Assembly (NCBI GenBank): GCA_963930655.1
Contig: OZ005605.1
Span: 999,501-1,063,500 of the forward strand
DNA length: 64,000 bases
Reading direction: 5' to 3'
Source of the DNA: Myrica gale
Taxonomy: Eukaryota > Streptophyta > Magnoliopsida > Fagales > Myricaceae
Both the position numbers and the translations under genes were made by a program. Shown in pieces: positions 11,729 to 24,000 of this stretch. Under the pieces are notes generated by a model. The model made no database searches and was not told where the DNA came from. It saw only the letters and a list, made by a program, of their open reading frames with translations. The stretch's first letter is position 1, and each line of letters opens with the position of its first letter.

Positions 11729-13190
11729 CGATCGATCAGTGCACTATCAATCGATCGGTGAAGGACGGTGTCGTCTAGATATGTCAAGACGACCGATCGT
11801 GTATAAATAAAAAATCGATCCTCAAATACGCCATCGTTTTGGTTTACAAAAACTTATCGATCAGTAATTTGTACCACGGTCGATCGTTTATATGCGTGGT
11901 CGTTTTAGTTGCAGAACGCGATCGATCATCCATATATAGGGATCAATCGCGTCGTGCGGCGTCATTTTAACTGAACATGTTGATCGATCGTGAGGATACT
12001 GATCGATCGTCAGACAATTTTATTTTTAAGAATTAATGATTGAATATTATGAGTTTAAATGTTTACAAACATAAAATATACATTAACAAAGCATGTTAGG
12101 ATGTATCAAGTACACATTATTAATATTTAGGAAAGCATGTATAAGTTGTACATGTTGTATCATAAAAACATTTTGTAAGAGTTAGTATGAGAAATCTATT
12201 ATTGTCATAAATTAGCTATATAACACTTATTTAGCACATGATTATAAGATATAAGTGTGACGTATGTATTAAGATGATATTATAAGTAAAATAATTTTAA
12301 TAATTAAGTAATTTGTCTGGTTAAAAATTATTTTTAATATAGAAAATCCCCGATAGATCAGTGACATAACGATCGATCGTGGAACGATGGTGTCGTTTAG
12401 GCTTTTACAAAGGATCGATCGTTGCAACTTAATGATAGATCACTAAAAAAACTTAGCTGGAATTTTAAAGTAGGCAAGGCGATCGATCGGTATAGTACTG
12501 ATTGATCAGTTTATATCGAGCTTCAAATGCCTAAATGCTCTAAGGTCGTGGGTGTAGTGCAAAAACACACACACGACGAGAGGAGATCGAAAGCTTGCGC
12601 CAAAGAGCGATTTACACTTCAAACTTAATCCAAACACCGTTTTTTTGTTGGGAGAGTATTTAGAATAGCTTAAGAGTAAGCCCAAGTTCAAGTTCATGTG
12701 TTTTTTAACCGGGTGAATATTGAAAATTTTGGGCGAAATTTGTGAGATTTTGGTGTCGATTTCGTGCAAGAGATAATATACTCGACCTATACTACGATTT
12801 AGGAATGATTTGATTGGTTATTTAGTGAGTTTTTTATTTGGATATTTGCGGGTATTGTGGATATGATTTGTGATGATTAGAGTTTATTATGGTGTTTTTA
12901 ATATGTACATTATAATGAGAATTGGTTGAGGATGATTTGAGATGCTTTGGGCGTGGATTTGAGTGTGTAGGGAGGGATGCCATGGGTTTTACGATCTGGG
13001 TAATTGACGATCGGTTGCTAGATTAAGACGATCGATCGTTGGTTAGATAGAATACAGATGATCCATCGTTGTTTTTTACACGGTCGATCGTCTGTTAAAT
13101 GGAGGTGTGACAATCGATCGTATTATTTAGGCAATCGATCGTCCATATAATTGATGATCGATCGGCTTAAATTAGCGATCAGTCGCTTTA
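11729..13190. repeat. CGATCGATCG-like motif clusters, left group
   Basis: Three clusters (about 11729-12010, 12350-12510 and 13008-13190) of CGATCGATCG and one-base variants such as CGACCGATCG and TGATCGATCG, in both orientations, spaced tens of bases apart and separated by AT-rich DNA. They resemble subterminal transposase-binding repeats of CACTA elements. No gene is seen in this interval. Confidence 0.7.
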
Positions 13191-14220
13191 AGGTAGTTTG
13201 CAAAGTTAATGATCATGTGTAGCATTTATACTATTTACATTTTTTATTATTGAAGTGTTTGAATTCTGGAAATGAATTATGAAATTTGAGAAGCATGGAT
13301 GATGAATATTGGAGTATTTTTTACTTGTTCTTTTTGGGTATATTTTTGGGATATAATGTGTGTGCCCTTAGACCCGTTCAATGGTTAAGACGCGATAAAT
13401 ATGCGCTTATCACATAATAACCCTTGAATTGTATAAAATATGGACAGTTTGAGATTGTGTATTCGTGGTTGAATGAGTTCGGTACTTGTGTTCTATCTAG
13501 TCTTAGAGGAAGTTCGGTATCATCTAGCTGTTTTCTTCTGAGTTTACTACTAGTTTTGGTGGATAACGTCATACAACTATCGTTGTTGACGTTTGCCCCC
13601 AACGCTGGTGCGTCGACTTTGGGACTGTGGGGAGATGCTGCTAAATGTTTTCTAAGTATGGATGGACACAAGTCAAACTGACGTTCAACTCCGAATGCAC
13701 AATCTTTAATGGGATAAGACTTATCAACTGGGCACAAATGTCACGTTCCAATGATGGATGTTTATGAGTTACTTAATGTCGTGTATTGTTTTAGATTGGC
13801 GACAATGAATAAGAGTTGGGTGTACGAGAAAAATCGGTTTGGTGAAAAGTATGTGAAGGAGCTTCGTGGGTTTGTTGATATGGCTGCTTGCTGTGTAGAC
13901 TCTCGGGGTCAGATCAGATGTTTGTGTCAGTGCATCTCCCCCCAGGGCATCGGGCGATCGGGCGATCACTTACAAGAATCAGATTCTGATTAATAATTTA
14001 TTTCAAGTATACGTTCTTTGTAATGTTGATGTTTGCTGAATTTTTTTATTGTTATTGTTTCTTTTATCACATCTTTATGGTTTTTTTTATGTCACAGCTT
14101 GTACGGTGAAATGAAGCGTGGAAGAGAATTTCCTTCAATTAGTTCTGGACAGTTACATGTGGAAGAGAATTTCTTTCAGTTAGTTCTAGACAGTTACATG
14201 ACGCACTCACTCCGCTTAGT
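13191..14220. other. Inside of the CACTA element, no clear gene
   Basis: Open frames here (for example 13424-13681 and its antisense) show no recognisable domain. They may be decayed transposon coding DNA. MKRGREFP at 14112 lies at the edge of the Transposase_24-like region. Confidence 0.4.
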
Positions 14221-15674
14221 TTGACTCTGATCCCGAGTCCTACAAAGAGCGCTACTCTTCTGAGACCGAACGAAGCTATGAGTCAAGGCACAGCTTGTCC
14301 TAGTAGTTGTGCATGTAATTTACCAAGTAAAGAGGAGGCGTTGCTAAAGCCTCACCCTGATACCACGGAAGAACAGTGGAAGGAGTTATGCGATCTGTTT
14401 ACCAGCGAAGCATTTTTGGTACGTGATTTACAAAGACTCGTTGCTTAAATATTGCATTCTTTTTTAAATCTAACTACTTAAAATATTGCAGAAATGAAGC
14501 GAGCAAAATAAGAAAAATATATCGAAGTTGATTGTGAATCACGCTGCTAGTTCGCGCTCGTTCCAACACACTCGAGCTTGCATGGTAAGTGAAGTACTAA
14601 ATTATGAGTTTTATTCATATTGTTTGTCAATGACTTTATGTTATTTCCATGTAGAAAAAAATCAAGAAAGCGACGAAATCAATCCTGTAGAGCTGTATAA
14701 GAAGAATTATACAAACAAAAATTGTGTTTGGACCTCGGAAGGAGCAAGATAAATTTATGTAAGTCACTTTCATTTTAATCTACTTTATGTAATTTATGTA
14801 TAGTTTATCTGCTGTAATTTTTCTGCTAATTATTGTTATTTCTCAGCAACGAATGGATGCCTTCCAGCGCTAGTGTGATTTAGAGGGAAGACTTACACCG
14901 AAATTGAAGTATATTCTGAAATATAGGGCAAGAAGTCGGGATATGTTTGGGGATTAGGACACGCGGTTAAGCCTCCGCCTTCATCAACTTTAACTACACA
15001 GTCTTTTAATCTACATCACCAACTAGCAAAGGCAATGGATGAGATTGAAGCGATAAGAGCTTGACACAGGTGTGGTCAGTACAAAATGTCGAGATTGAAA
15101 TTAAAGTTTTGAATGATTTACGAAGGTTTTATATTTGAGCTGTGACTTGTTGGAAATCTCTACGAGTCTAGTTTCCAATACATCAAAAGGCGTACAATTT
15201 GGAGTATTTTAGAATAAGTTATGGTTAAATTACTCCAAGGAGGTCTAGCGAATTTTGAACGAGTTTGCTATTTTTAGCTTATTCTTTTGGATGTTCAACG
15301 TGTCTTTTCATTTCCCTAAAAGTTTTTTATGTTTCCTAAGTCATAATTAATATTTTTGGAAGATGTATTTCTCATTTACTCATGCTTGGAGGGTTGTTCC
15401 AAGCTTTGTTATTTAAACTCTTCTCTTGTAGTGGAAAGGGACATATTTCTTCTTGCAAGAATTTGCGAAGAAACCAGCTGAGATGGAGGCCTCGCTGTGG
15501 GACCACCATGAGGAGCAACGGGTGGAGCAGGAACATATGCGAGTGGAGCACGAGGAGCACATGCAAAAGGAGCAAGAGCGCTTACGGGCAAAAATATCAA
15601 AGGAGCTGGAGAAGAAAATATTCTCTATAATGGATAAGAAAATGAGAGACATGTCAAAGCGACTATTCAACTAG
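14221..15674 (+). pseudogene. Decayed CACTA ORF1 (Transposase_24, Ptta/En/Spm family)
   Basis: Successive pieces in order match the plant Ptta/En/Spm protein. 14221-14415 contains EEQWKELCDLFTSEAF. 14495-14583 contains SEQNKKN then KLIVNHAASSRSFQHTRA. 14655-14755 contains ESDEINPVELYKK and VWTSEGAR. Near 14935-15060 a frame reads RSGYV, LGHAVKPPPS. The last piece, 15453-15674, is a charged coiled coil (EEQRVEQEHMRVEHEEHM). Introns with GT-AG ends separate some pieces (for example donor at 14416, acceptor before 14655). In-frame stops and small deletions (after GAR at 14750) make it non-functional. Confidence 0.65.
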
Positions 15675-15887
15675 TTTGGGGACTCAAAAAGGTAGATACA
15701 TATATGTTGTAATAGCTTTGTGTTTATGTATTATTACGATGTTATTTTCAGATTAATTACATATCATTATGTATTATTATTGAACATCATTAATGTGATT
15801 ATTGTATTGTTATTGTAATAGTATGTGTTGTATAATATTTTATATTATTATTGTTTTGTAAAAAACAATTGATTCTGTTATTACTAT

Positions 15888-16360
15888 TCGATCGTCAATT
15901 ACAGCGATCGATCACTTCTTTCGATAACTATAGATCGCGAATAACACCGATCGATCGGCAATATTAACACGATTAAAATAATGATCGATCATTAATATAA
16001 CCGACCGATCGAGTCCATGCAAGTGATCCATCGATGTTATAACGACCGATCGGTTGAGAAATAAACGATCGATCGTTACATGACACCGATTGATCACACA
16101 AGAAATCATCGTTTCATCGCTTAAATAAGCGATCGATCGTCAAATTAAAATGATCGATCAAGTAGACAAACACGACAGATCGATAGTCCTGAGACTAGCA
16201 ATCATTAATATTTATCGATCAATCAACATTATGTTCTTGATCCATCGTCATAAACTCTGCGATCGATCGGTATCATCTTCCGATCGATCATTTCCAAACA
16301 AAAAACGACCGACCGATGATTTCACCGATCAACCACTTCGTATACCGATCGATCATGGTA
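15888..16360. repeat. CGATCGATCG-like motif array, right subterminal
   Basis: About 18 copies of CGATCGATCG or close variants (CGACCGATCG, GATCCATCG, CGATTGATC) at roughly 18-35 base spacing, ending 120 bases before the CACTA terminus. The spacing is regular enough to suggest multimeric protein binding. The core CGATCG is a palindrome with two CpG sites. Confidence 0.75.
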
Positions 16361-16483
16361 TTTAGTGACGAGAAAAGTTTGTCACTAAAAAACATTTCTT
16401 GATGAAATTTGGGTTTCGTCGCAAAATACATTTTGTGACGCTCTACGAAATATTTCGTCACTAAAAGCCATCTTTTTGTAGTG
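16361..16483 (+). repeat. CACTA right terminal region
   Basis: TTTAGTGACGA at the left and TTTCGTCACTAAA near 16452-16467 are inverted and could pair. The terminal CTTTTTGTAGTG ends at 16483. This is the classical plant CACTA end. Confidence 0.75.
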
Positions 16484-18300
16484 TATATTTTTTTTCAGAC
16501 ACAAGCTGTTAATTATTCATTAATTACAATTACCAGTATTTTTTGTAATGTCGCTACGAAAATAATTATAGTAAATAACCAGTTACACGCTCAGGGAAAA
16601 AGAAACAGAGACGTGCACCTTAATTAGCTGACTAAGTTATAATATCTTTCTCTGGTCTTACATTTGTCCTGGCGGGATGCATGATCCACGCATATAAATA
16701 GAATCAAAATCAATTCTCATTTGAAGATTTCTTTTGAAATTTTAACTGCTATATTTAACTTCAATAGTTGAGAAGTTAGCACATTAATTAAGATACATAA
16801 ACCAATTTTTGTTTTGTTTTATTTTTTCTGAGAATTAAATACGTTCCATTTTGAAATTAACTTTCTATTTGAGGATTGAATCGAAGAATATATATATGAT
16901 CAAGGCAAGTACCTTGTCCATCTGTCCATCCAATGGTGAAGCAAAAGCTCATCATGATTCTCAATATCAATATCGAACCTTTATACTTTAAAGAGATCTA
17001 GAGTGTCAATCCTTATCTTACCATATGAAAACAACCAATAAGAATATTATGATCATAATATGTGCTAATTCATTAAAAAATCTGAACTCATTAATTTGGA
17101 AAAAAAGTAAGTAATATTTTAGTTCCAAAGTGGCAATTAGTTCTTAATTAGGGATTTCAAAACCTTAGTGGGTTGCAATTAGCTATAGCTACTTCATTAT
17201 AGTTTAGTCGTGAGTGGGTAGCCAACCGGCACACACTAATTATCTTATAACATGCATGGACAATATTACATGCTCTTGGTCAAAATTCCGGAAGTTTCTG
17301 ATAGAAACCCTAGCCTATTTTTATGTTCTTGGTTTTGGTTAAACAAGAGAGAGAGAGTAAAAGAAGGATGCATATCTACTCAATGACTTATTTCCTTGAC
17401 TGGGACAGGCCGTATTGCTTTGCTAGAAAAATTCATTTTACCTTTCGTGTTTTTTTTAGCTAACGCAAGAGATTCATGTTCAGTGAAATTGTGTTTTTAG
17501 TTGAATGTGAATTCTTCATAAGAACACGAACATCACCTTGGTTTTTGTTAAATAAGAGAGAGAGTAAAAGAAGGATGTATATCTACTCCAATTACTTATA
17601 TCCTTGACTGGGACAGGCCGTATTGCTTTGCTAGAAGAAAGTTAGGTATGTGTACAGGTTCCCAATAAATGGTCCCAAGTGCCTTTGATTTGCCAAAAAC
17701 ATGGCTGCACATATATTTCGTATAATTTGCAAAACCTACTTTCCTATTATATTTATCTGCTCTAATATTATGTAAAATAGTGGGTCATGAGAAGTCGTCA
17801 TGTCGACGCGCGCAGTACAGAAATGATGCGGTTTAAGTCACAATCAAGGACAATAGAAAAAACAACCGAAAGAGTGATGATTGAGTTGTCGACACGTGTT
17901 TGGCAAGATCGATTAGTTTTGAAGCCAGTGACAAAAGCAATTTAAAAAAAACCTCGATTTTGAATGTCTTGTTGCTGCTTTCCTCGTATCAGATCACGTC
18001 CAATGGGATTAGGTACAGCCTTAGTACTGTTTTTATAGCAGCAACAAGCTAGGTCATATATATAGCCGATATATATATATATATGCAATTAGTTTTGGAC
18101 CTCTAGTTTCCAATTTTCAATTGATTAAATTAGTCTCACCTGGGAAATTTTACGACAACCATGGTTCTTTACGCTAAATCGGAGGCTATCTGCAGAAATA
18201 TCTCCAAATTAAGTTAACCAGAAGACACTGCTACATATACTAATTAATATAAACAGAAGATAGCTGATGTGGACCGGCCCCTTATTGACAACTGTTGTAG
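16484..18300 (+). repeat. Duplicated noncoding segment, copy 2
   Basis: Second copy of 9083-10742, starting directly at the CACTA end. It contains an internal tandem duplication of about 200 bases: GAGAGTAAAAGAAGGATG through GGGACAGGCCGTATTGCTTT occurs at about 17347-17425 and again at 17550-17632. It also carries about 130 extra bases near 16917-17045. No coding potential shared between copies. Confidence 0.8.
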
Positions 18301-19194
18301 AATTAATTAGCAAATATATCGCCAAAAAAAGAAGGAATTTCGCATATATATATAGATGATGGAGAAGATATCACGTAAGGAATCCAATAAATAATAATGT
18401 TCCATCGGTTGGAGCAAAATTTGAGTGAGATGCATGTAGTAGTCTTTACTTGGGGGAGCTAAATGATATGAAAGGGAATCGAAAATGACAGTACCACAAG
18501 AAAACACTTGAGACAGCTCGTTATCTTTGATCACAAGATATAATTAAATTCCCATCACGTAGGGATGAAGCTAGCTAGGAATATGTATCCAAGAGGACCA
18601 TTTTTTTGATTTGGGGGGATTGAAAGGGATCTATAGAAAAGCATTCATATTCGAATAGTATAAGAATATATGCATATATATAATTTTTCAGATTCACCCT
18701 CCCTAAGTAGTACATGCAAAAGATAATTTTATGATATCTAGAAAGTCTTAAGTAGAAATTAGAATTCATGTTATTTTAGCAAGACATAGATTTTTATTTC
18801 CTTAATTATTTTAAATAGATTTTCGGGTATTTCCTTCTTATAAAGCAAACCGACCATTAAGATGCCAAGGGAGGTTTGAGCAAACCCTTTAAGCACTTCA
18901 TTTTCCAAGACTTTGACCATTAATATTCCTAACCTTAAATATTAGTCATTGTTTCCTTTTTTATTTAACAGAACTAGAGGAATTAGTATTGCAATGTTAT
19001 GCAGCAAATCCAAATCCCCATTGCAGCCAAAATATACTTGCCTGCATGCCTACAATATTTATTAGAATATAATCTGAAATAGCATCCTTTGAGAGTTCAT
19101 GAAATCCACGTTTCATCCAAAAAAAAAAAGATTAACAAACGCCATTAGTGAAACCACCCCCACAAGGAAATTAATTAAAAATTTAATGCAGAAA
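18301..19194. other. Noncoding, AT-rich
   Basis: No gene. Small frames at 18307-18534 and 18575-18769 have no recognisable domain. Confidence 0.5.
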
Positions 19195-19655
19195 CACGGC
19201 AATATATATAAGCTGTCAGACAGCAGGCAGAACCTTCCCCAGCAGAAGCAGAAGCAGAATAAAACCTGATATAATTATGGGATCCCCTTCACGGGCTCGG
19301 CTACTGCAAAAATATGCCGAAAGGACACCAACACTACTATATCAAGAAAGCTGAATGATTAAATGAGGAAACCAATTGGGTGGCTTGGGGAATATTCTAA
19401 GTAACATGGATCATATCCGGACTAAATTCAGAGACCACTGTCCCAGTTGGGAGCTGCATGAGTCCCGACCTTCCCTGACCAAAACCCCGAACCCTTTCTT
19501 TGACTCTAAAAGAAAACAAAAATACTAATTGGGGTTTGGCTTTTTGCCTTTTTCGAATCCCCCACACCCTTCCTCTGTTATGCCGTTCTTATCTGAGTAA
19601 GGCTGGTACTACCCGAGGCCACCTATAAGTACGGCAGTGTCCAACTGAATATCTT
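19195..19655 (+). repeat. Noncoding repeat unit D with TATA-like block
   Basis: Fourth copy of the unit. It contains CAGGCAGAACCTTCCCCAGC, ATATGCCGAAAGGACACC, GAATATTCTAAG, GCATGAGTCCCGACCTTCCC, GCCGTTCTTATCTGAGTAAG and GGCCACCTATAAGTACGGC (TATA-like core 19622-19632), then GTGTCCAACTGAATATC. It lies about 1.4 kb upstream of the F-box/LRR gene, on the same strand, so a link to that gene's control is possible but unsupported. Confidence 0.6.
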
Positions 19656-21028
19656 TATTCTTTTGCAACTTGCAAAAAAAAAAGTTTTTTATACGATTTT
19701 CGTGAGAGACAAGCTTTTTTTGTTGTTGTTTTTCCTTGAAGATGCTCCCAACTTTTTCTTTTTCTTTATTTTATTTTATTTTATTTGGGTTTTGGTGTTT
19801 GGGTTAATAAATCAATCGTTTTCGTGAATACGTTTCGTACTGTCCGCACTTGGATCTGTCCTTCCTCATATAAGTCCTCCACCACATGAAAGTATGGTCT
19901 TCGAGTTGCGGTAAAAGAGAGAGCGACAATCCCACTCCGAGGACTAAAGTACCCCCTCCTCCAACCGATATTACAGGTCGTCCTTATCGTCCCTTTTCCG
20001 TACGGCACTCTCCTTTGAAGGACTGAAAGACGGAAATACCCCTTCTTCAAGTTTTTAAAAACAAAATTAAAAAGAAAGAAGGCACGGTTTTTGTCTGACT
20101 AATTTTGGGCTGAATTATCTGACTAAAACAACAGTTTAATCTCATTTGTATAATTTTATCTATTTGGATATTTCTAACCCTCCAAAAAGCTAGTGGAGTT
20201 TTTAAAATAGAAAAAACTATACAGCAAAAGAAATTTTTCTATGAGGTTCACAAAGATAAAATATTTTCAGGTCCATTCAACAATGAAATTAAATTATAAC
20301 ATAATTTATTTTGTGAATAAATAATATATATTCTCTTATCTAAACAAGCATGATATATAGTTATACTAACAAAGGTGATGTTTGTTTTTCCAACAATTCA
20401 GGGCATGAAAATTTCCAGCAAAATAAATACGCTCAACATTTTTAACTTTTATAAATATATACTTTAGTTTTCACAAACTTCAATAAATCTCAATAAAGTA
20501 AATATTCTCAAAATTTTGATAATATTCCCCAAAATTTTGACAAACAAACATACCCTAAAAATGAAATAATTTTGTCTTAGAAAATTCCAGAGCCCAAATC
20601 TGAAAACTAGATGGAAACAACGTAAGAAAGAAACAGCCCTAAAGATATTAATTATTTCTTAACAGTAGCTCAAAGGCCTAAGCAATTATTAATTTATTAG
20701 TTAAATTAAAGATAAAATTATAATATTATCCTTATGGACAAGTACATGTGGGGGTGTTATGGTCTTTCCAAGGAAAAAACAAATACAAATCAAACAAAGC
20801 TTTCGGTGAGGTCCACAAAGGCTAACAAAGTAATTTGGGTATATTCCTTCTTCCTTATACCCCTTCCCTTGCAAGTTGTACCAGCGTCGAACCAGACGTG
20901 TTAACGGTTAAATAAGACATCATCGTCTTCTCCCCTCCTCTTTTCTGTAAACCCCAGAACGCAAAACATCCTCATCAGGCATCATCTTGGGACAGTTATC
21001 CAACCGAGTACCCCTCGTCGTGAAAACC
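19656..21028. other. Upstream region of the F-box/LRR gene
   Basis: No gene. Includes a MITE at 20373-20556, AT-rich DNA, and from about 20850 the likely promoter and 5' leader. No clear TATA box was picked out. Confidence 0.45.
20373..20556. mobile_element. 184-bp MITE, same family as 39933-40116
   Basis: Ends AGGTGATGTTTGTTT and AAACAAACATACCCT are near-perfect inverted repeats. The inside matches 39933-40116 in CAAAATAAA, AACATTTTTAACTTTTA and TCACAAACTTCAATAAAT-type segments, and both copies are 184 bases long. Confidence 0.65.
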
Positions 21029-24000
21029 ATGAAGAAGCTAAGGCTTTGTCAGGGGCTCAACATTGGTGATGGGCTCTGCCAATTTGACCTCCTGTCCGAA
21101 GAAATCCTGTTTTTAATCCTCGACTTCCTCGGCACAAACCCGCTGGACAAGAAGTCGTTTTCTTTAGTATGTAAATCTTTCTACGCCATCGAAGCCAGGC
21201 ACCGCCGAACCCTGAAGCCGCTTCGCTCCGAGCATCTCCCCAGAATCCTGGCTCGGTACCCGAATGTGACCCACATGGATCTCTCGCTGTGCCCGCGGGT
21301 GACCGACAGTGCGTTGGGTGTAATAGCGGGCGCATGCGGGTCCACCCTCCGATCCGCCGACCTCTCGCGGTCCAAGTTCTTCACGGGCGCGGGGCTGTTG
21401 AGCTTGGCGGTTAGGTGTGAGAACCTGGTGGAATTGGACCTGTCGAACGCGACTGAGCTGAGGGACGGGGCGGCGGCGGCGGTTGCGGAGGCTAAGAATC
21501 TGGAGAGGCTGTGGATGGGTAGGTGCAAGCTGGTGACCGATATGGGGGTCGGGTGTATAGCGGTGGGGTGCAGGAAGTTGAGGCTATTGAGCTTGAAATG
21601 GTGTGTGGGTGTTGGAGATTTGGGTGTGGGTCTGGTTGCTGTGAAGTGTAAGGATATTCGTACTCTGGACCTTTCTTACTTGCCGGTAATTCTTCTACAA
21701 CTATTCTTATTGTTCGTTTTGTGGCACGTTATTTAGGCTGGTAATTTTCGTGGGTGAGTGTAATTTGTAATGAATCGAAGTGGTGCTTGTTCATCTCGGC
21801 TGGAAAATGACCACTATAGCGGTGGTGTTAGGTCCATTCGAGTGCGATTGTGAGCGATGTTGTCATTTTGCTGTCTTTCTATTTAGTGTACTTGTTTCTC
21901 TCGATTCACGTGGTCTATGAAGATAATTGCTATAGTAGGAGTTTTTGCTGGGTTATTATCATCCTAGCCAAGACAAGCTGTATGATTTATTACTTTACTG
22001 TTGGATGCGTTTGTAAAATCTCGCTTTTTATTGATTGGTTTTCTTGTTTTGCAGATCACTGATAAATGTTTGCCATCCATCTTAAATTTGCAATATCTTG
22101 AGGATTTGGTCTTGGAAGGATGCTTTGGTATTGATGACAACTGCCTTGCAGTCCTCAAACATGGTTGCAAGTCCCTAAAGGTATTCATTCATGTTTAGCT
22201 GGTTTCCTTCGTCTCGCCCCTTTTTTTGTATTAGTAACAAAGTTGGTACGATCAGCTTTTGGGCTTAAACAATTATTTGGCACAAAATTGAAGAATATAG
22301 ATGTGATGCCTTCTGGTTTGGTCTATGTTTGGTAAAAGGATCCATGTTCCTTCCAATAGTACGGGTTGAAGAGTTTTCAGTGAAAACTATATGTTGTTAC
22401 TCATGGATAAATTAGATTCACATCATATAACTTGTATCGGTATATGCTCCACACCAGATAAGCATCCTGTTTTTCCATGGCCCAAGGATCTACTTCGCAC
22501 TTGTCAAAGGGTCATATTTTTCTGTTTCACTTGTACTATCAATCTGACCAATTCACTAATTTTCGTTTGAACAGAAGCTGGATATGTCAAGTTGTCAGAA
22601 GATTACTCACGTTGGATTGTCTTCCGTATTCAATTGTACTAGATGTCTAGAACAAGTTACCTTAGCATATGGTTCTTCTGTAAGTCTCTAAACTATGTCT
22701 TGCTATAACCCGAACATTTTTACCCAGCTCATTATTGATATTGTCATAATGGGTTGTGATTTAGGTTACTCTCGATCTTGCTGATAGTTTGAACAAGCTT
22801 TCCATGTTGCAAGCAATCAAATTAGATGGTTGCCCGGTTACCTGTGGGGGACTAAGGGCCATTGGAGATTGGTGTGTATCACTGAGGGGGCTGAGCTTAA
22901 GTAAATGTTTTGGTGTGACAGACGAAGGTCTGTCTTACCTTGTTAGAAAACAGAAAGATTTGAGGAAGCTAGACATCACATGCTGCCGCAACATAACTGA
23001 TGTCTCAATTTCCCACATTACAAGTTCGTGCATGGCTCTCAGTTCTCTCAGGATGGAATCATGTACCCTGGTTCCTAGAGAGGCATTTATCTTAATTGGA
23101 CGGTGCCATTCTCTCGAGGAGCTTGACTTAACAGATAATGAAATTGATGATGAAGGTTTGCCCTTTACTCCACTCGTGTAATAAGGGCTACTTTCTTCTG
23201 TTATACTTATGTAATTATGTCCCTTCCTTTTACAGGTTTGAAATCCATCTCCACATGTTATAAACTCTCTAGTTTAAAGCTGGGACTTTGCCTGAACATA
23301 ACTGATGAGGGACTTACTCATGTTGGCATGTGTTGCATAGGACTTAAAGAGCTAGATCTGTACAGGTCTGACTTCTAAATCCACGGATTTCTATCCCTTT
23401 TTTTTCTTAAGATGAACTAAGGCATTTCCTTTCTGGTTTTTTGTTCTAGTTGAATTCAAAAAAGTATTGTCTTCAGCTCATGGTGCAATATGAACTGAGT
23501 ATATCTCATTTGCTCAGGTGCCCCGGAATAACGGATGCAGGGCTGTTAGCAATTGGTCGTGGTTGCCCTGGCCTTGAGATGATAAACATATCATACTGCA
23601 AAGAAGTTACTGACAATTCCTTTATCTCATTCTCAAAATGCTCAAAGCTGAGCACAATTGAAAGTCGAGGATGCCCACTTATCACATATTTTGGTCTAGC
23701 AGCAATTGCGGCTGGATGCAAGCAACTCACCAAGTTAGACATAAAGAAATGTTATAAAATTGATGATTCTGCGATGATTCGACTTGCTCACTTTTCTCAA
23801 AGCCTCAAGCTGGTACTGTTACCTCCCATTATTGGTTGTTTCATGACGAATGAGGAGGAAATGCCAACATCCAGCACTAATTTATATTCTTTCCCTTGTA
23901 GATAAATTTGTCATATAGTTCAGTTACAGACGTTGGGCTAGTGTCCCTTGCCAGCATCAGCTGCCTACAGAGCTTGACTATCTTACACTTGAAAGGCTTG

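Larger units (their letters stand above)
10743..16483 (+). mobile_element. 5'-truncated CACTA (En/Spm) transposon
   Basis: The right end is clear: the last bases CTTTTTGTAGTG (to 16483) are the reverse complement of the CACTACAAAAAG start of plant CACTA elements, preceded by TTTCGTCACTAAAAG. Inside are arrays of CGATCGATCG-like motifs, expected as transposase-binding subterminal repeats, and decayed exons of a Transposase_24-type protein. The base triplet TAT follows the end and would be the 3-bp target duplication. No CACTA left end was found; the left part (to about 11700) may come from another element. It sits between two copies of the same flanking DNA. Confidence 0.65.

Noticed and set aside
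13378..13737. Overlapping frames on both strands inside the CACTA element
   Set aside because: No recognisable domain on either strand; probably chance frames in decayed transposon DNA.
9083..18300. LTR retrotransposon with 1.7-kb LTRs and a 5.7-kb interior
   Set aside because: The copies do not start with TG or end with CA, there is no primer binding site or polypurine tract at the junctions, and the interior encodes a CACTA-type protein and ends in a CACTA terminus rather than gag-pol.
4540..19655. Known plant microRNA or IPS1-type target mimic in the repeated units
   Set aside because: Comparison by eye with common miRNA sequences and the miR399-mimic motif found no match.
19781..20050. 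89-residue frame on the minus strand
   Set aside because: No domain, no splice context, not conserved in the related repeat units.
20987..21028. Start of the F-box/LRR protein at 20987
   Set aside because: The codon there is TTG. The first in-frame ATG is 21029, which gives the family's usual N-terminus.
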